Source of the DNA: a virus
Virus record (IMG/VR): IMGVR_UViG_3300048014_000039
Location: 1 to 52,632 of that record
DNA: 52,632 nt
Direction: 5' to 3' (one strand)
A program made the translations under genes and the position numbers. Position 1 is the stretch's first letter. Each line of letters opens with the position of its first letter. The notes under the pieces were generated by a model. The model worked only from the letters and a program-made list of their open reading frames with translations. It made no database searches and was not told the DNA's origin. Positions 6,758-15,321 of this stretch are shown one piece after another.

Positions 6758-8464
6758 TCACGGTACGATTTCCGGCGAGATCCGCATCCGGCCGGTATTG
6801 GCGCCGACAAGCACCCCGGCGGTTCGAAGCTCCGAGAGCGCGTTTCTGAACCCGCCCGAGTACTCGTAGCCGGTTGCTTTCGAGAGCTGCTCGGCCGTCA
6901 GCTCATCGCCGCCGGCGAGTTCGGCCAAGATTGCCTTCGCGGCTTTGCCAAACGACGGGTGGTTCAGCCAGTAATCGATGAGCGCCTGACCCTGGGGCAG
7001 CGTCGGGAACGGGCCGTATGTCTCGCCTTCGGGCGTGATGCGCATGACGCCCTCGTTCGGCCCGTCGATGCAGCCGTTGGTGCGCAGCTCCGAGAGCATG
7101 TTGCGAAAGCCGCCGCTGTATCGGTAACCGGTAAGGAGCGTGAGCTTGCCCTTCTCGCAGCCTTCCGGGAATTGCGACAGCACGCCCAGGATCTTCCGGG
7201 CGCCGGCACTCAGTTTGGTGTTGAGCTCGCTCGATACGTGCAGGCCGCTGGACTTGCGCGCAGCTGCCATCATCGGCGGCTCCCGTTGCGGCGGTGTCGC
7301 TGCCGGGCGCGAAGCCGGTTCAGGATCGCTGCGGTCGATTGCTGCGGTGAGCCGCTGAAGCTGCACCATGAATTCGTTGCCGGCCTTCACGACGCCATTC
7401 ACGATGCCGGCGATCGCCGCGGTGGCTGCCTTGTAGCCTTTTTCGAAGGCCTTGTCCTCAAGGCCTCGAATTGCTTCTTCGCTGACAGGTTTGTACTTAC
7501 GACTGCCCGCTTCCTTCTCAAGCTCCGCTATGCGTTTTTTGAGAGTCGCCGGGTCGTTGGCCTTTGCCTCCTCCTCGATCTTGCCCAGCGACGCGCGCAT
7601 GGTGGACACGAAAGAGCCGACATCCACCGCTGCCTTCGCCTTGACCTCGCCATCGCCGCGCATCTGGCGGCGATCCGGATGCAAGGAGTTCTTTTGCGGC
7701 ACCTTGATGAGGATCGGGCGCTCGGTGCCGGCGAGCCAGGCCCAGCATTCGCCGGTGGGCAGCGTCGAGAGGCTGCCGATGATTTCCTTGCCGTCCTTGA
7801 CGTTGCCCACGTCCAGCCATTTGGACAGCGCTGTGAGCGAATTGCGGCCCTTCTGTCGGTGCAGGAACAGGTTGTCGCATAACTCGAGGACGGCCTTGTT
7901 GACCTCCTCGGCGCGCTGGTTGATGAGCGTGTACCCCAAGCGAGAATTGCCGCCCATACGTGCGAGCTTCTCGATCTCGGCGTACACCTGGCCTTGGTCG
8001 GGCCCGACGCGCTGCGGCGCGAACTCAGCCGCCTCCTCGATGAAGACGTGGCGTAGGCCATGCTTGGAGTTCTCGTGCAGCAGCACTCGGACGCATTGCA
8101 TGACGATGCGCTTCCAATCTGCTTTCGACAGATTTATGTCGAAGAGATCGATGACCAGCGAGACGCCGTCGCGCATCGCCGCGCGGACGTACTCCGGAGC
8201 GCTCGCTACAGTCAGCGGCAGATCTCCCGCCTGGCCGCCGGCGACAACGACCGGATAACCGCGGCCGTGACCGGGCACGCGCAGGAATCGCCAGATGCCG
8301 ATGGGATCAAAGGCGATGAACGGAATGCCTGCCTCGAACAGCCTTTCCGCGAGCTCGGTCGCCGTGTAGGTCTTGCCGCTATCGCGAATGCCGAGTACTG
8401 CAGAACCCTGGCTGCCGTAGGCAACCGGATCGATCTTGATGGCGCCGAACTTGAACTCGGTCAT
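6758..8464 (-). CDS. HerA/FtsK-like P-loop ATPase with duplicated winged-helix end
   Basis: A 568-residue protein. Walker A is GIRDSGKT (25-32), and a Walker B-like stretch reads [11 protein letters not shown]. The ATPase domain resembles HerA/VirB4-type motors that move DNA. A lysine/glutamate-rich coiled region follows (about 290-330). The C-terminal 130 residues hold two tandem winged-helix repeats, recognised by [20 protein letters not shown] and [20 protein letters not shown]. The role is unknown. DNA pumping or protection is an inference. Its stop precedes csrA by 26 bp. Confidence 0.8.
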   Translation of the reverse strand: MTEFKFGAIKIDPVAYGSQGSAVLGIRDSGKTYTATELAERLFEAGIPFIAFDPIGIWRFLRVPGHGRGYPVVVAGGQAGDLPLTVASAPEYVRAAMRDGVSLVIDLFDINLSKADWKRIVMQCVRVLLHENSKHGLRHVFIEEAAEFAPQRVGPDQGQVYAEIEKLARMGGNSRLGYTLINQRAEEVNKAVLELCDNLFLHRQKGRNSLTALSKWLDVGNVKDGKEIIGSLSTLPTGECWAWLAGTERPILIKVPQKNSLHPDRRQMRGDGEVKAKAAVDVGSFVSTMRASLGKIEEEAKANDPATLKKRIAELEKEAGSRKYKPVSEEAIRGLEDKAFEKGYKAATAAIAGIVNGVVKAGNEFMVQLQRLTAAIDRSDPEPASRPAATPPQREPPMMAAARKSSGLHVSSELNTKLSAGARKILGVLSQFPEGCEKGKLTLLTGYRYSGGFRNMLSELRTNGCIDGPNEGVMRITPEGETYGPFPTLPQGQALIDYWLNHPSFGKAAKAILAELAGGDELTAEQLSKATGYEYSGGFRNALSELRTAGVLVGANTGRMRISPEIVP

Positions 8465-8766
8465 CCGTTGACCTCCGCCCGGTCGAGTCGCTCGATCTCA
8501 GCGACCAGGAGCGCCGCGGCGTTCAGCAGCAGCTCGCGCTTCGTATCGGTCGGCGCCGGCTTGAACGAATCTCCCTCCCATGGCCAATAGACCTGCAGCT
8601 CGTCGGGCGTGAGTTGACACCAGGCCGCCTGGATGTACGGAATCGCTGCCATCGCCAGCTCGCCCCGATCGTGCTCATCGTCGTGCCGGAACGAATATCC
8701 GTGGTGGCCGATCTGCCGCACACGCTTCGCACGAACTTCAGCGAGAACGGTGTCGATACTGCTCAC
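8461..8766 (-). CDS. Conserved phage protein
   Basis: A 101-residue protein starting at GTG 8766 (VSSIDTVLAEVRAKRVRQIG) behind GGAGG. It contains HHGYSFRHDDEHDRGELAMA and ends with a helix NAAALLVAEIERLDRAE. The pattern is typical of a small phage family of unknown function. The long frame to 8904 overlaps another gene and is not used. It overlaps the HerA-like gene by ATGA. Confidence 0.7.
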   Translation of the reverse strand: MSSIDTVLAEVRAKRVRQIGHHGYSFRHDDEHDRGELAMAAIPYIQAAWCQLTPDELQVYWPWEGDSFKPAPTDTKRELLLNAAALLVAEIERLDRAEVNG

Positions 8767-8782
8767 GGTTGCGCCTCCGGCG

Positions 8783-9043
8783 TCATAACCGCACCACTTG
8801 CGCTTTGGCCACCACAAAGACGCCGAGATCCCGGCGCCAGAAACTACCGGGCCGGTCATGCAGTTCGTGTGTCGGCGACCCGAGACGCAGCGGCAGCGCG
8901 TCATCTGGAAAAGCGTTGACGCCGACCTTGATCGGGCCGTTGGCCCTCACGACGATCGCGCCTTCGACCTCGAACAGGTCCGCGCAAAAGATGATCCCGT
9001 GCGGGATGTCATGAACGACAGCGCCGGTTTCGATGCAAGTCAT
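8783..9043 (-). CDS. Hypothetical protein
   Basis: An 86-residue, mostly beta-strand protein (IIFCADLFEVEGAIVVRAN). It starts at 9043, overlapping the upstream stop (ATGA), and ends 16 bp before the next gene. No family recognised. Confidence 0.55.
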   Translation of the reverse strand: MTCIETGAVVHDIPHGIIFCADLFEVEGAIVVRANGPIKVGVNAFPDDALPLRLGSPTHELHDRPGSFWRRDLGVFVVAKAQVVRL

Positions 9044-9306
9044 GCAGGCACCTCTCTGGCGGTCTCGTCCTCGAGCTCATTGAAGTCATCCGGCGGCGAG
9101 ATCTTGCGCAGGCAATCCTCGCGCAAGCATTCGGCCCGCGGCCGGATGCCGACGCGATAGAAAGGCTTGCCGGTGATGGCATAGAGCGCGCAGCCTTGCA
9201 GGCAGGCGCAGACATGTAGCACCTCTCCGCTCTTCCCGATGAGCGAAAGATCGCGTTGGTTGCGCATTCGTACGACGATGACCAGATCTCCAGGTTTGAA
9301 TTGCAT
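9040..9306 (-). CDS. Hypothetical protein with SH3-like N-terminus
   Basis: An 88-residue protein starting MQFKPGDLVIVVRMRNQRDL, an SH3/KOW-like beta pattern (FKPGDLVIVV ... GKSGEVLHV). It holds several cysteines (CACLQGC, CLREDC) that could bind metal. It begins 3 bp after the reverse transcriptase gene ends, so it is likely co-transcribed with the DGR. Function unknown. Confidence 0.6.
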   Translation of the reverse strand: MQFKPGDLVIVVRMRNQRDLSLIGKSGEVLHVCACLQGCALYAITGKPFYRVGIRPRAECLREDCLRKISPPDDFNELEDETAREVPA

Positions 9307-9309
9307 CGC

Positions 9310-10605
9310 TTACCTCTTGGATAGCGCTTCACGAAGCCAAGGAAACTCTCGACCGAACCGGGATCGCAGCCGCCAGCTATTGGCGTGCGAGAAATGGCCC
9401 CCGTAGCTTGAGCACACCGATCGCAGCTGCTCGAGGTCTGATCGGTGTGCAACGATGCGGGCGTCACGCACGTGGCGACGCCGCCAGGCGTGCAGCTTCG
9501 TCCGGCAATGTCCGATGACGCGGCGGCGCACCAGCTTGTGCGTCGGGAAAATGACGTAGCCCAGAAAGTCAGCGCCGGCGGTGAGAGGGCGCAGCTTGAC
9601 GTCGGCCTTCAGTTCGAGGCGCAGATCCTCCCGCAGGAAGGTCTCGATCGACGCCTGCCAGGCCTCGAGCTGCTCGCGGCTCCGATGGACCAACACGAAG
9701 TCGTCGACGTATCTCAAAAAGCGCGGGGCGCTCAGCGTGCGCTTGACGAACTGATCCAGTCGATCGAGATACACGTTCGCAAAGAACTGACTCGACAGAT
9801 TGCCGATCGGGATGCCGCAGCCGGCCGGTGCCTGGTCCAGGCGCTTGTGGTTCGGTACGCGAGCCCGCTCCGCCGTCGTGCAGGCGAAAGTAACACCGGC
9901 CTCGAGCGGTGAGCGGCGCAGCAGCGCGTGCACGGTGTGGCGACATTCTACTGGCAGACCGCGGCGCTCCATTCGGGCTTTCAGCATCGCGTAGAGCGTC
10001 GGCCGATGGATGCGGTTGAAGAAGTTCTTGATGTCGAGCTGTAGATAAAATCCGCCACCTTGGCCGCTATCGACCTCCCTCATGAACCCCTGCAGGCGTG
10101 TCACTGCGGCGTGGGTGCCCTTGCCACGGCGGTTCGAGAAGCTGTCGAAGATAAACCCGGGCTCGTAGATCGCCTCGAGCTGCGGCACGATCCAGTGATG
10201 CACGATGCGGTCGGCAAAGTCGGGCGCGTGGATCTCGCGAGCCTTCGGCGCCGTGGCGATAAAGCAGGTGGTGGGTCCGGGCTGCCAGGTGCCGATCGTC
10301 AGTTCGCGCTCAAGGCGCAGCAGCCCGTCGATCCATTGGCTGTCGAAAGATAGTTGATTCGGGCTCGGCTTCTTGCCGCGCCGCGCGCGGCGCCAAGCCG
10401 CGTGGAGGGCGCGAAAGTTCGGAGCAGAATCTTGATACTCACTGGCGCGCACCGCCCGAACAAAGTAGTCGTTGTCCTGGTTGAGCCAGTTGGCGTTGCC
10501 GTTGTCGAAATTGACATTCCAGGCGTAATCGCCAGGCGAATACGCTGTTATCCCGGACACTTGTGACCCAGCCGAGCGGCCAGAGGGGCGGCGCGGCGTT
10601 GTCAT
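9310..10605 (-). CDS. DGR reverse transcriptase (frame begins with the template repeat)
   Basis: A 431-residue frame. Residues from about 63 match DGR-type reverse transcriptases: DIKNFF (191-196) holds the first catalytic Asp, GIPIGNLSSQ (264-273) is the DGR form of motif 4, and YVDD (299-302) is the active site. FLGY and FPTHKL then give the thumb start. It copies template-repeat RNA with adenine errors into cDNA that replaces variable repeats. The ATG at 10605 overlaps the avd stop (ATGA). From this start, residues about 20-54 are the translated template repeat, in frame and without stops. An internal start after the template is possible, for example GTG in VRAS. Confidence 0.93.
   Translation of the reverse strand: MTTPRRPSGRSAGSQVSGITAYSPGDYAWNVNFDNGNANWLNQDNDYFVRAVRASEYQDSAPNFRALHAAWRRARRGKKPSPNQLSFDSQWIDGLLRLERELTIGTWQPGPTTCFIATAPKAREIHAPDFADRIVHHWIVPQLEAIYEPGFIFDSFSNRRGKGTHAAVTRLQGFMREVDSGQGGGFYLQLDIKNFFNRIHRPTLYAMLKARMERRGLPVECRHTVHALLRRSPLEAGVTFACTTAERARVPNHKRLDQAPAGCGIPIGNLSSQFFANVYLDRLDQFVKRTLSAPRFLRYVDDFVLVHRSREQLEAWQASIETFLREDLRLELKADVKLRPLTAGADFLGYVIFPTHKLVRRRVIGHCRTKLHAWRRRHVRDARIVAHRSDLEQLRSVCSSYGGHFSHANSWRLRSRFGREFPWLREALSKR
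10441..10547 (-). repeat. TR: DGR template repeat (TR)
   Basis: This 107-bp segment is the invariant template. It has 24 adenines on the coding strand, mostly in AAC/AAT and GAC codons for Asn and Asp, which gives wide amino-acid choice when A is changed. It aligns without gaps to three variable repeats. Fifty of 52 substitutions fall on these adenines. The 3' side differs from all three variable repeats by one base (plus-strand C at 10440 against G), which would separate IMH* from IMH. Confidence 0.95.
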
Positions 10606-11033
10606 GGATTTGCCTCGGAGGCGTTCCGGGAACTCAGTATCTCAGCGCGCTGCGGGGGAGGCTTATCCGCTCCCGCATTCTGGCTGTCTCGATGCTGCTG
10701 CTTTCGCCACCCTCCACACTGCTTGCCCAGGTCGGAGCACAACCGCGCCAGCATATCGAACTGCGCGAAGCTCACGAATGCTTCAATTTGCTTCCCCAGC
10801 TGCAGGCTGAGCTTCAGATCATCGACCGCCCAAATCAGCTTCGTGGTCCACGTCCCGCGATGCTGATGATCGCGCCAGGCTCGGTGGGCCAGCCGCGCGA
10901 TGCCCATCGCCTGTTCGCGAAGTTGCGTCCCGTGCGTATACTTGTGATACCGCGGGAAGCGGCGAACTGCCTGCTCAATCTCGAGCAAGAGACGTTCCGC
11001 AGCCTTTACGATTGGCGGGAGACTAAAGCTCAT
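10602..11033 (-). CDS. avd: DGR accessory variability protein (Avd)
   Basis: A 143-residue protein matching the Avd four-helix-bundle family: helices beginning IVKAAERLLLEIEQAVRRFP, REQAMGIARLAHRAWRD, WTTKLIWAVDDLKLSLQLGK and FAQFDMLARLCSDLGKQCGG. Avd forms a pentameric barrel that binds the reverse transcriptase and the template RNA. The C-terminal 30 residues are polar and probably disordered. It overlaps the target gene before it (ATGA at 11033/11030) and the RT frame after it (ATGA at 10605/10602), so the three are translationally coupled. Confidence 0.9.
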   Translation of the reverse strand: MSFSLPPIVKAAERLLLEIEQAVRRFPRYHKYTHGTQLREQAMGIARLAHRAWRDHQHRGTWTTKLIWAVDDLKLSLQLGKQIEAFVSFAQFDMLARLCSDLGKQCGGWRKQQHRDSQNAGADKPPPQRAEILSSRNASEANP

Positions 11034-11593
11034 CTAACGTGCCAAAGATCCAATGACTGACTGGCGCGCACCGCCCGAACAAAGCAGCCGTTGTCCCGGC
11101 TGAGCCAGCCGGCGCCGCCGTCGCCGAAACTGACACCCCAGGCGTAACCGCCCGGCGAACTATGAACAGGAGTCGAACTCCAGTAATAGCTCGAATCGCA
11201 CTTGAAGGCGTCCGTGTCGATCGACGGGTCATGTCGCTCATAATCGACCAACGTGAGCAGCTCGCGAATGGTCGGCAGACGCCAATCAGAAAAGCCGCCC
11301 AACGTGAGCTTGGCGCAGGCATCCTTCGCGTTCTTCCAGTTCATCCGGCCGCCTGGGACGTTCTCGCGCGACCAGACGAGCCCGGAAGCGCGGTCGAGCA
11401 CTGCATCGCCCGTGACTTCGAAACGGCCGCCTGGCTCGACGGTCTTGATACCTCCCGGATGCAGCGGCTGCGGCTGCGGTGCGGACGCGTTCCCGTTACA
11501 GAGCACGCTCGCGATCGCGAGTACTTCGCGCGAGCTCGCGGCTTCCAGGCGCTTCGCGATCACCGACTTCAATTCCTGTTCAAGCGTTTCCAT
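11030..11593 (-). CDS. DGR target protein 1 (DUF1566-like, VR1)
   Basis: A 187-residue protein. Residues 1-40 are helical (METLEQELKSVIAKRLEAAS). The DUF1566-type, C-type-lectin-like domain follows, with GLVWSRENV, NAKDACAKL and FSDWRLPTIRELLTLVDY. The C-terminal variable repeat reads GYAWGVSFGDGGAGWLSRDN and then CFVRAVRAS. Twelve extra residues follow the repeat. There is no signal peptide or membrane segment, so a cytoplasmic or virion-borne protein is likely. It is coupled to avd by an ATGA overlap. Confidence 0.88.
   Translation of the reverse strand: METLEQELKSVIAKRLEAASSREVLAIASVLCNGNASAPQPQPLHPGGIKTVEPGGRFEVTGDAVLDRASGLVWSRENVPGGRMNWKNAKDACAKLTLGGFSDWRLPTIRELLTLVDYERHDPSIDTDAFKCDSSYYWSSTPVHSSPGGYAWGVSFGDGGAGWLSRDNGCFVRAVRASQSLDLWHVR
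11060..11159 (-). repeat. VR1: DGR variable repeat VR1
   Basis: Aligned to the template without gaps it has 14 changes at template adenines, every one A to G on the coding strand, and one other change (plus-strand A to C at 11153). It sits at the 3' end of the target gene next to avd. Confidence 0.95.
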
Positions 11594-11614
11594 ATTGGTT
11601 CCCTGCCAAAAGAC

Positions 11615-12031
11615 CTAGTACTGACTGGCGCGCACCGCCCGAACAAAGTAGCCGCCGTCCTGGCCGAGCCAGTAGGCGCTGCCGAAGCCGAAAACGACAA
11701 CCCAGGCGCAAACGCCCGGCGAACACGCTGCTGGGGTGTTGGTCCAGTACCAATCAGAGTGGCAGCGGGGGAAGTAGCTCTTGTCGATCGCCGGCGAGTG
11801 CTTGGTGCGGTCCGCCAGCATGAAGAGCTCATCGACGGTCGGCAGGCGCCAGTCATCGAATCCCGCGACGCGCAGCTCGCCGACCGCTGACTGCGCCTTC
11901 TTCCAGGTCAGTCGCTTGGTCTCCTCGACGCTCCAGATGAGAGATGTCGTGTTGTCCAGCACGGCGACCCATTCGGTGGATTCATCGCTGAGTTTCGCGC
12001 CGTCGGCGCCGACCTTCGTAAATCGATTCAT
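11615..12031 (-). CDS. DGR target protein 2 (DUF1566-like, VR2)
   Basis: A 138-residue protein with a DUF1566/C-type-lectin-like fold: TSLIWSVEETKRLTWKKAQS, FDDWRLPTVDELFMLAD, WYWTNTPAA. The variable C-terminus reads CAWVVVFGFGSAYWLGQDGG and then YFVRAVRASQY, ending right after the repeat. The start at 12031 overlaps the stop of the upstream gene (ATGA). The frame could reach 12073. It lies 21 bp before target 1. No signal peptide is seen. The repeat encodes the likely ligand-binding face by analogy with other DGR targets. Confidence 0.88.
   Translation of the reverse strand: MNRFTKVGADGAKLSDESTEWVAVLDNTTSLIWSVEETKRLTWKKAQSAVGELRVAGFDDWRLPTVDELFMLADRTKHSPAIDKSYFPRCHSDWYWTNTPAACSPGVCAWVVVFGFGSAYWLGQDGGYFVRAVRASQY
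11624..11730 (-). repeat. VR2: DGR variable repeat VR2
   Basis: Gap-free alignment to the template gives 17 adenine-site changes (11 A to G and 6 A to T on the coding strand) and one other change, at the position that also differs in VR1. Confidence 0.95.
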
Positions 12032-12261
12032 GAGCCTGTTTTCCTTTTTCGGTGTTGGTCGCTGTTGGGACACGAAGCGAAATGAGATTTGTGGCGTGAA
12101 CTATCGAACTCAGTGTCGTCAGGCTCGACCGTATCCGCGTCGGTCGGCATGTTTCGGCCGGCCGCGGTCTTGAGCCAGATAATCCGAGCGCGACAGGAGC
12201 TACAGCGAACGACGCGGCGCTCGCTCTTTTCAGTTGTGTCACAGACGTCCTCGAAGCTCAC
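12028..12261 (-). CDS. Zinc-ribbon phage protein
   Basis: A 77-residue protein with VRCSSCRARIIWLKTAAGRN near the middle and HKSHFASCPNSDQHRKRK at the end. This matches a small phage family with an N-terminal CxxC knuckle, an ARIIW strand and a C-terminal HF..CP. It probably binds zinc. The function is unknown. It overlaps the start of DGR target 2 by ATGA, placing it as the cassette's immediate upstream gene. Confidence 0.75.
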   Translation of the reverse strand: MSFEDVCDTTEKSERRVVRCSSCRARIIWLKTAAGRNMPTDADTVEPDDTEFDSSRHKSHFASCPNSDQHRKRKTGS

Positions 12262-12263
12262 GA

Positions 12264-12578
12264 CTAAAACTCCAGGTCATCGCGCTCGTCACCCGAGCCG
12301 TGCCCTATGCTCGGCAACCGCTCCGATTCAAGCAGGTACGCGTAGGGCGGCTTCGTGCTCATCGCGGCCGCCGCCTTGCGTGCGACCTCTTCGCTCGTCA
12401 CATGCAGCGCGTAGATCGCGCTGCTGCCGTAGTAGGCGGTGCGGAACTCATGGGCATTGATCGGGATATCGACGCGCAGCAAATTGCTGCCGGCGATCTG
12501 TTCCTCGGACAGGCGGCCGGCGGCGCGCTGGCGGCCCATCAGCTCGAGGATTCCCCATTGTTCGAATTTATCGGCCAT
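12264..12578 (-). CDS. Conserved phage protein (MAxKFEQW family)
   Basis: A 104-residue protein starting MADKFEQWGILELMGRQRAA with the continuation GRLSEEQIAGSNLLRVDIP. The same layout recurs in many temperate phages next to recombination genes. Its function is unknown. The chosen start at 12578 fits the conserved N-terminus. The frame to 12650 overlaps the exonuclease gene. Confidence 0.75.
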   Translation of the reverse strand: MADKFEQWGILELMGRQRAAGRLSEEQIAGSNLLRVDIPINAHEFRTAYYGSSAIYALHVTSEEVARKAAAAMSTKPPYAYLLESERLPSIGHGSGDERDDLEF

Positions 12579-12583
12579 TGACC

Positions 12584-13285
12584 TCACCCCCTCCCGCCGC
12601 GCAACGCGATCGCCAGGTACGGATCCACATCCGGCTGATTCAGGAGCCAACGCTTGTAATCGCCCGGGATGTCGCCGATGTGGATGCCCTTGTGCTTACC
12701 CCACGGCATGATCGTTGGGACGCGGGCCTTTTCAGAAAGCGCCCAGAGCTCCTCCCAGGTGCCAACCATGGGTCCGTACGCCCTTAAGATCGCCGGGAGA
12801 ACGACCTTCAAGAGGAGCAGAACATCCGTCTCGGCGGAGTGCGCGTTACGCAGCAGCCCGCGGGCGACGTCGCGCCGCTCGTGCAGGTGATAGACCATGG
12901 CCGAGAGCGTGTGCGAATCGATCTGCGGCCAAAGGTTGCGGCAAAGCGCGAGCGTGCAGATGCGCTTCAACTTCGGCTGGCCGATCATCTTCCAGTCAAA
13001 GTCGACATTGTGCCCAATGATGTACGTAACATCGGGCGGCCAGTCGAAGCCGGGGAACGGCGGCAAACCTTCGAGGTCGTCCTCGATGATGTGATGCGCC
13101 GCCATGGCGCCTAACGCGATGGGCTGATCGCCGGGCGAGTAGCGATCGCAGGCGATGTTGACCGGCTTCGCGGCGACCATCAGACCCACAGGCGTGTCAA
13201 TCGGTTGCGAGCGCGCGAACTCGATGACTTTCGCGGTCTCACCGGTTCCCGTCGTTTCGGTGTCCAAGACGATGGCAGCGCTCAT
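12584..13285 (-). CDS. DnaQ-like 3'-5' exonuclease (ExoX type)
   Basis: A 233-residue exonuclease. The DEDD motifs are visible: VLDTETTG (Exo I), IIGHNVDFDW (Exo II), and a C-terminal AHSAETDVLLLL (Exo III). Like ExoX it ends in a DUF3820-type tail (MPWGKHKGIHIGDIPGDYKR). It likely degrades DNA ends in recombination or repair. The start MSAAIVLDTE at 13285 overlaps the ATPase stop by one base (TGATG). It groups with the Sak4-like ATPase and RecE-like nuclease as a recombination module. Confidence 0.87.
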   Translation of the reverse strand: MSAAIVLDTETTGTGETAKVIEFARSQPIDTPVGLMVAAKPVNIACDRYSPGDQPIALGAMAAHHIIEDDLEGLPPFPGFDWPPDVTYIIGHNVDFDWKMIGQPKLKRICTLALCRNLWPQIDSHTLSAMVYHLHERRDVARGLLRNAHSAETDVLLLLKVVLPAILRAYGPMVGTWEELWALSEKARVPTIMPWGKHKGIHIGDIPGDYKRWLLNQPDVDPYLAIALRGGRG

Positions 13286-14397
13286 CACGCGTTCGTCGCA
13301 TGGTCGAGCCACTCGTTCGCGAGCTGGTGCTTAGATGCCGGCAGATCCTCGATCGCGCCGACCTCAAGATTGGCAAGGAACAGGCTTTCGGGAATTCCCT
13401 CGGTATTGAGCCGATCCTTGAGCGCCGTCGCCTGGTCGATCGAGATGCGCGGTTCCAGGCGCCGCTGAGCAGCGTCCGACGCCTCCTTGAGGCGCTGCTT
13501 ATCGGCGCCTGGCTTGAGCGCTTTCCAGAGAGCCGCGCGGCGCTCCTCGAGGGGCTTCAATCCCTCGAAGGCCTCGCACTTGGCGTAGTCCGCGATCAGG
13601 TTATCGATGGTCGGATCGACCTTGACGCCGCCGGCAGCCCATGTCGCCAGTCGCTCGCCGATCGCCTCATCGAACTGCGCCGGCTTCTCTCGATCGAAGA
13701 TGTCGCTGAACTGCGAGGGCAGCTTCATGATCGCGCGCTCACTCTCCATGCCGGAGTTCCAAACCGGGCGCCCTTCGGAGCCGGGAAGCAGGAGCGCCTG
13801 GAGCACCATCTCGTACATGAATTCGTCGCCGCAGATCGGCTGCCAGCCGAGCGGCTTAGGGTCCTTGCCTGGGACGACTTTAATCTTCTCTTTGGCGCGG
13901 AACGTCATAATCAGGTTGACGTTCAGCTGCAGCAGCTCGTTGATCAGCCGGCGACGCGCGGTCTTCGGCGGTCCCCACGCGGCCATGCCGGTCTTCTCGA
14001 CCGTGGATTTCCACTTGACGGCGAGCTCCGCCGCGAGCTTCTCATGCCATTCGAGGACGCCGCCGGGGCCTTCGTGCTCGTGGCTCATGGAGTCGATGAT
14101 GATGGTCTTCGATCCTCGTCGCGCGCAAAAGCGCACAGCCTCGAGGTAGTCATCGGGCGAGAAGGGCGCACCAAAGCGCAGGTGATTGAACTTGAACTTG
14201 TCGGCGTAGTAGAGCGCGCGGCCGTTTTCGGTATCGATGAAGTCAATCTCGCCACCGCAGATCCGCTGAATGCCGGTCGCGAGGCGCAGCGCCGAATAAG
14301 TTTTGCCACTCGAAGATGGGCCGACTAGGCCGATTAGGAGGCCGACCGCTTTGCGGACGGCGTGCGCGATCTCAAACTGTCGTACTTGTGCATTCAT
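13285..14397 (-). CDS. P-loop ATPase, Sak4-like recombination protein
   Basis: A 370-residue protein. Walker A is GLVGPSSSGKTYSALRL (about 24-40), and the Walker B region is SKTIIIDSMSHEHEGPGG. It resembles the AAA/RecA-like phage nucleotide-binding proteins called Sak4, which assist single-strand annealing. The C-terminal 100 residues are helical. Neighbouring exonucleases on both sides support a role in phage homologous recombination. The gene follows the RecE-like gene by 24 bp, with GGAGGGA upstream. Confidence 0.8.
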   Translation of the reverse strand: MNAQVRQFEIAHAVRKAVGLLIGLVGPSSSGKTYSALRLATGIQRICGGEIDFIDTENGRALYYADKFKFNHLRFGAPFSPDDYLEAVRFCARRGSKTIIIDSMSHEHEGPGGVLEWHEKLAAELAVKWKSTVEKTGMAAWGPPKTARRRLINELLQLNVNLIMTFRAKEKIKVVPGKDPKPLGWQPICGDEFMYEMVLQALLLPGSEGRPVWNSGMESERAIMKLPSQFSDIFDREKPAQFDEAIGERLATWAAGGVKVDPTIDNLIADYAKCEAFEGLKPLEERRAALWKALKPGADKQRLKEASDAAQRRLEPRISIDQATALKDRLNTEGIPESLFLANLEVGAIEDLPASKHQLANEWLDHATNA

Positions 14398-14421
14398 GAA
14401 TGAATCCCTCCGAAAAATGAC

Positions 14422-15294
14422 TTACGCGTATTCCTCGTCCGGCAACTCTTGCGACAGGACCCAGGCCGGCGGCGACAGCGTGATCGCGCCGTCCGCATAG
14501 CCGGGCCAGGGGAAACTGCCTTCTGTCATGAGTCGATCCCACTCGAAGAGCGCCTTGTTCCACCGGCGTTTGCCAATCTCGCGGTGAGCGCCGTCCAGAC
14601 GCGCGCCGACCACTTCGTATGGCGGCTCGATCTCGCAGAACAGGAACACGTAGTCCGTGCGGCCGAGCGCCTCAGGTTTCAGCTGCTCATATGCCGTGGT
14701 ATACGCGTGATCCTGGATGTCGTAGCCGTACTCGACGATCTTCTTCGCTAAATCAGACGGATGGGCGGAAGCGACCTTCTTGAGGTCGTACAGCCGGTGA
14801 TCTGGCGCGATCATGTCGATGCGGCAACGGCACAGAACCTCGCGTTCGCGATTTCGCTGATCGGCGAAGTCCGTAAATTCGATCGCGACTTCCGGGTGGC
14901 CCTGAAGTGGAAACCCCTGGTCCGCCGCATTCTTGAAAATGCGCTCGGCCGCTTTGTTGAGTTTCTCGAACTGGTGCGCAAGGATCGGAATCTTGCGCGC
15001 CTCGAGGATGGCCTCTTTTGCTTCGCGAGCCGCTTTCGTGCGCCAGTCGTCCGCGACGACCATCTCGAAGGCGGCGCCGGCGCCCAGGAGGAGCTTATGC
15101 AGGATCGAGCCTTCATCCATCGCTCGCGTGCTGACACGTGCGCGGTTGGCGCCGCCTAAGCGCGGGTGCTCAAGCCACGCGTGCCGCGGCGACTGCGTGA
15201 TGAGTGTATGCGCGATCGAGTGCGATAGGGACGGTGACGGACACGGGTCGGCGTGATATTCGTCCTCGGTCACACTGAGAATTCGTGCTGCCAT
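14422..15294 (-). CDS. PD-(D/E)XK exonuclease, RecE/exo VIII type
   Basis: A 290-residue protein of the RecE-like, PDDEXK family. The N-terminus has the family entry SPSLSHSIAHTLITQSPRHA. The region RIDMIAPDHRLYDLKKVASA contains the catalytic Asp and the DxK element, followed by the QxxxY motif-like IQDHAYTTAYEQ. The enzyme would resect double-stranded DNA ends to give 3' single strands for annealing. It is the first gene of the recombination module. Confidence 0.85.
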   Translation of the reverse strand: MAARILSVTEDEYHADPCPSPSLSHSIAHTLITQSPRHAWLEHPRLGGANRARVSTRAMDEGSILHKLLLGAGAAFEMVVADDWRTKAAREAKEAILEARKIPILAHQFEKLNKAAERIFKNAADQGFPLQGHPEVAIEFTDFADQRNREREVLCRCRIDMIAPDHRLYDLKKVASAHPSDLAKKIVEYGYDIQDHAYTTAYEQLKPEALGRTDYVFLFCEIEPPYEVVGARLDGAHREIGKRRWNKALFEWDRLMTEGSFPWPGYADGAITLSPPAWVLSQELPDEEYA

Positions 15295-15321
15295 CCTGAG
15301 CGCCTCCTCTGCGGGTGCGGA

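Noticed and set aside
9310-10605. Retron or group II intron reverse transcriptase
   Set aside because: Motif IGNLSSQ, the adjacent Avd and the adenine-biased TR/VR pairs fit a DGR. No maturase domain or retron RNA is seen.
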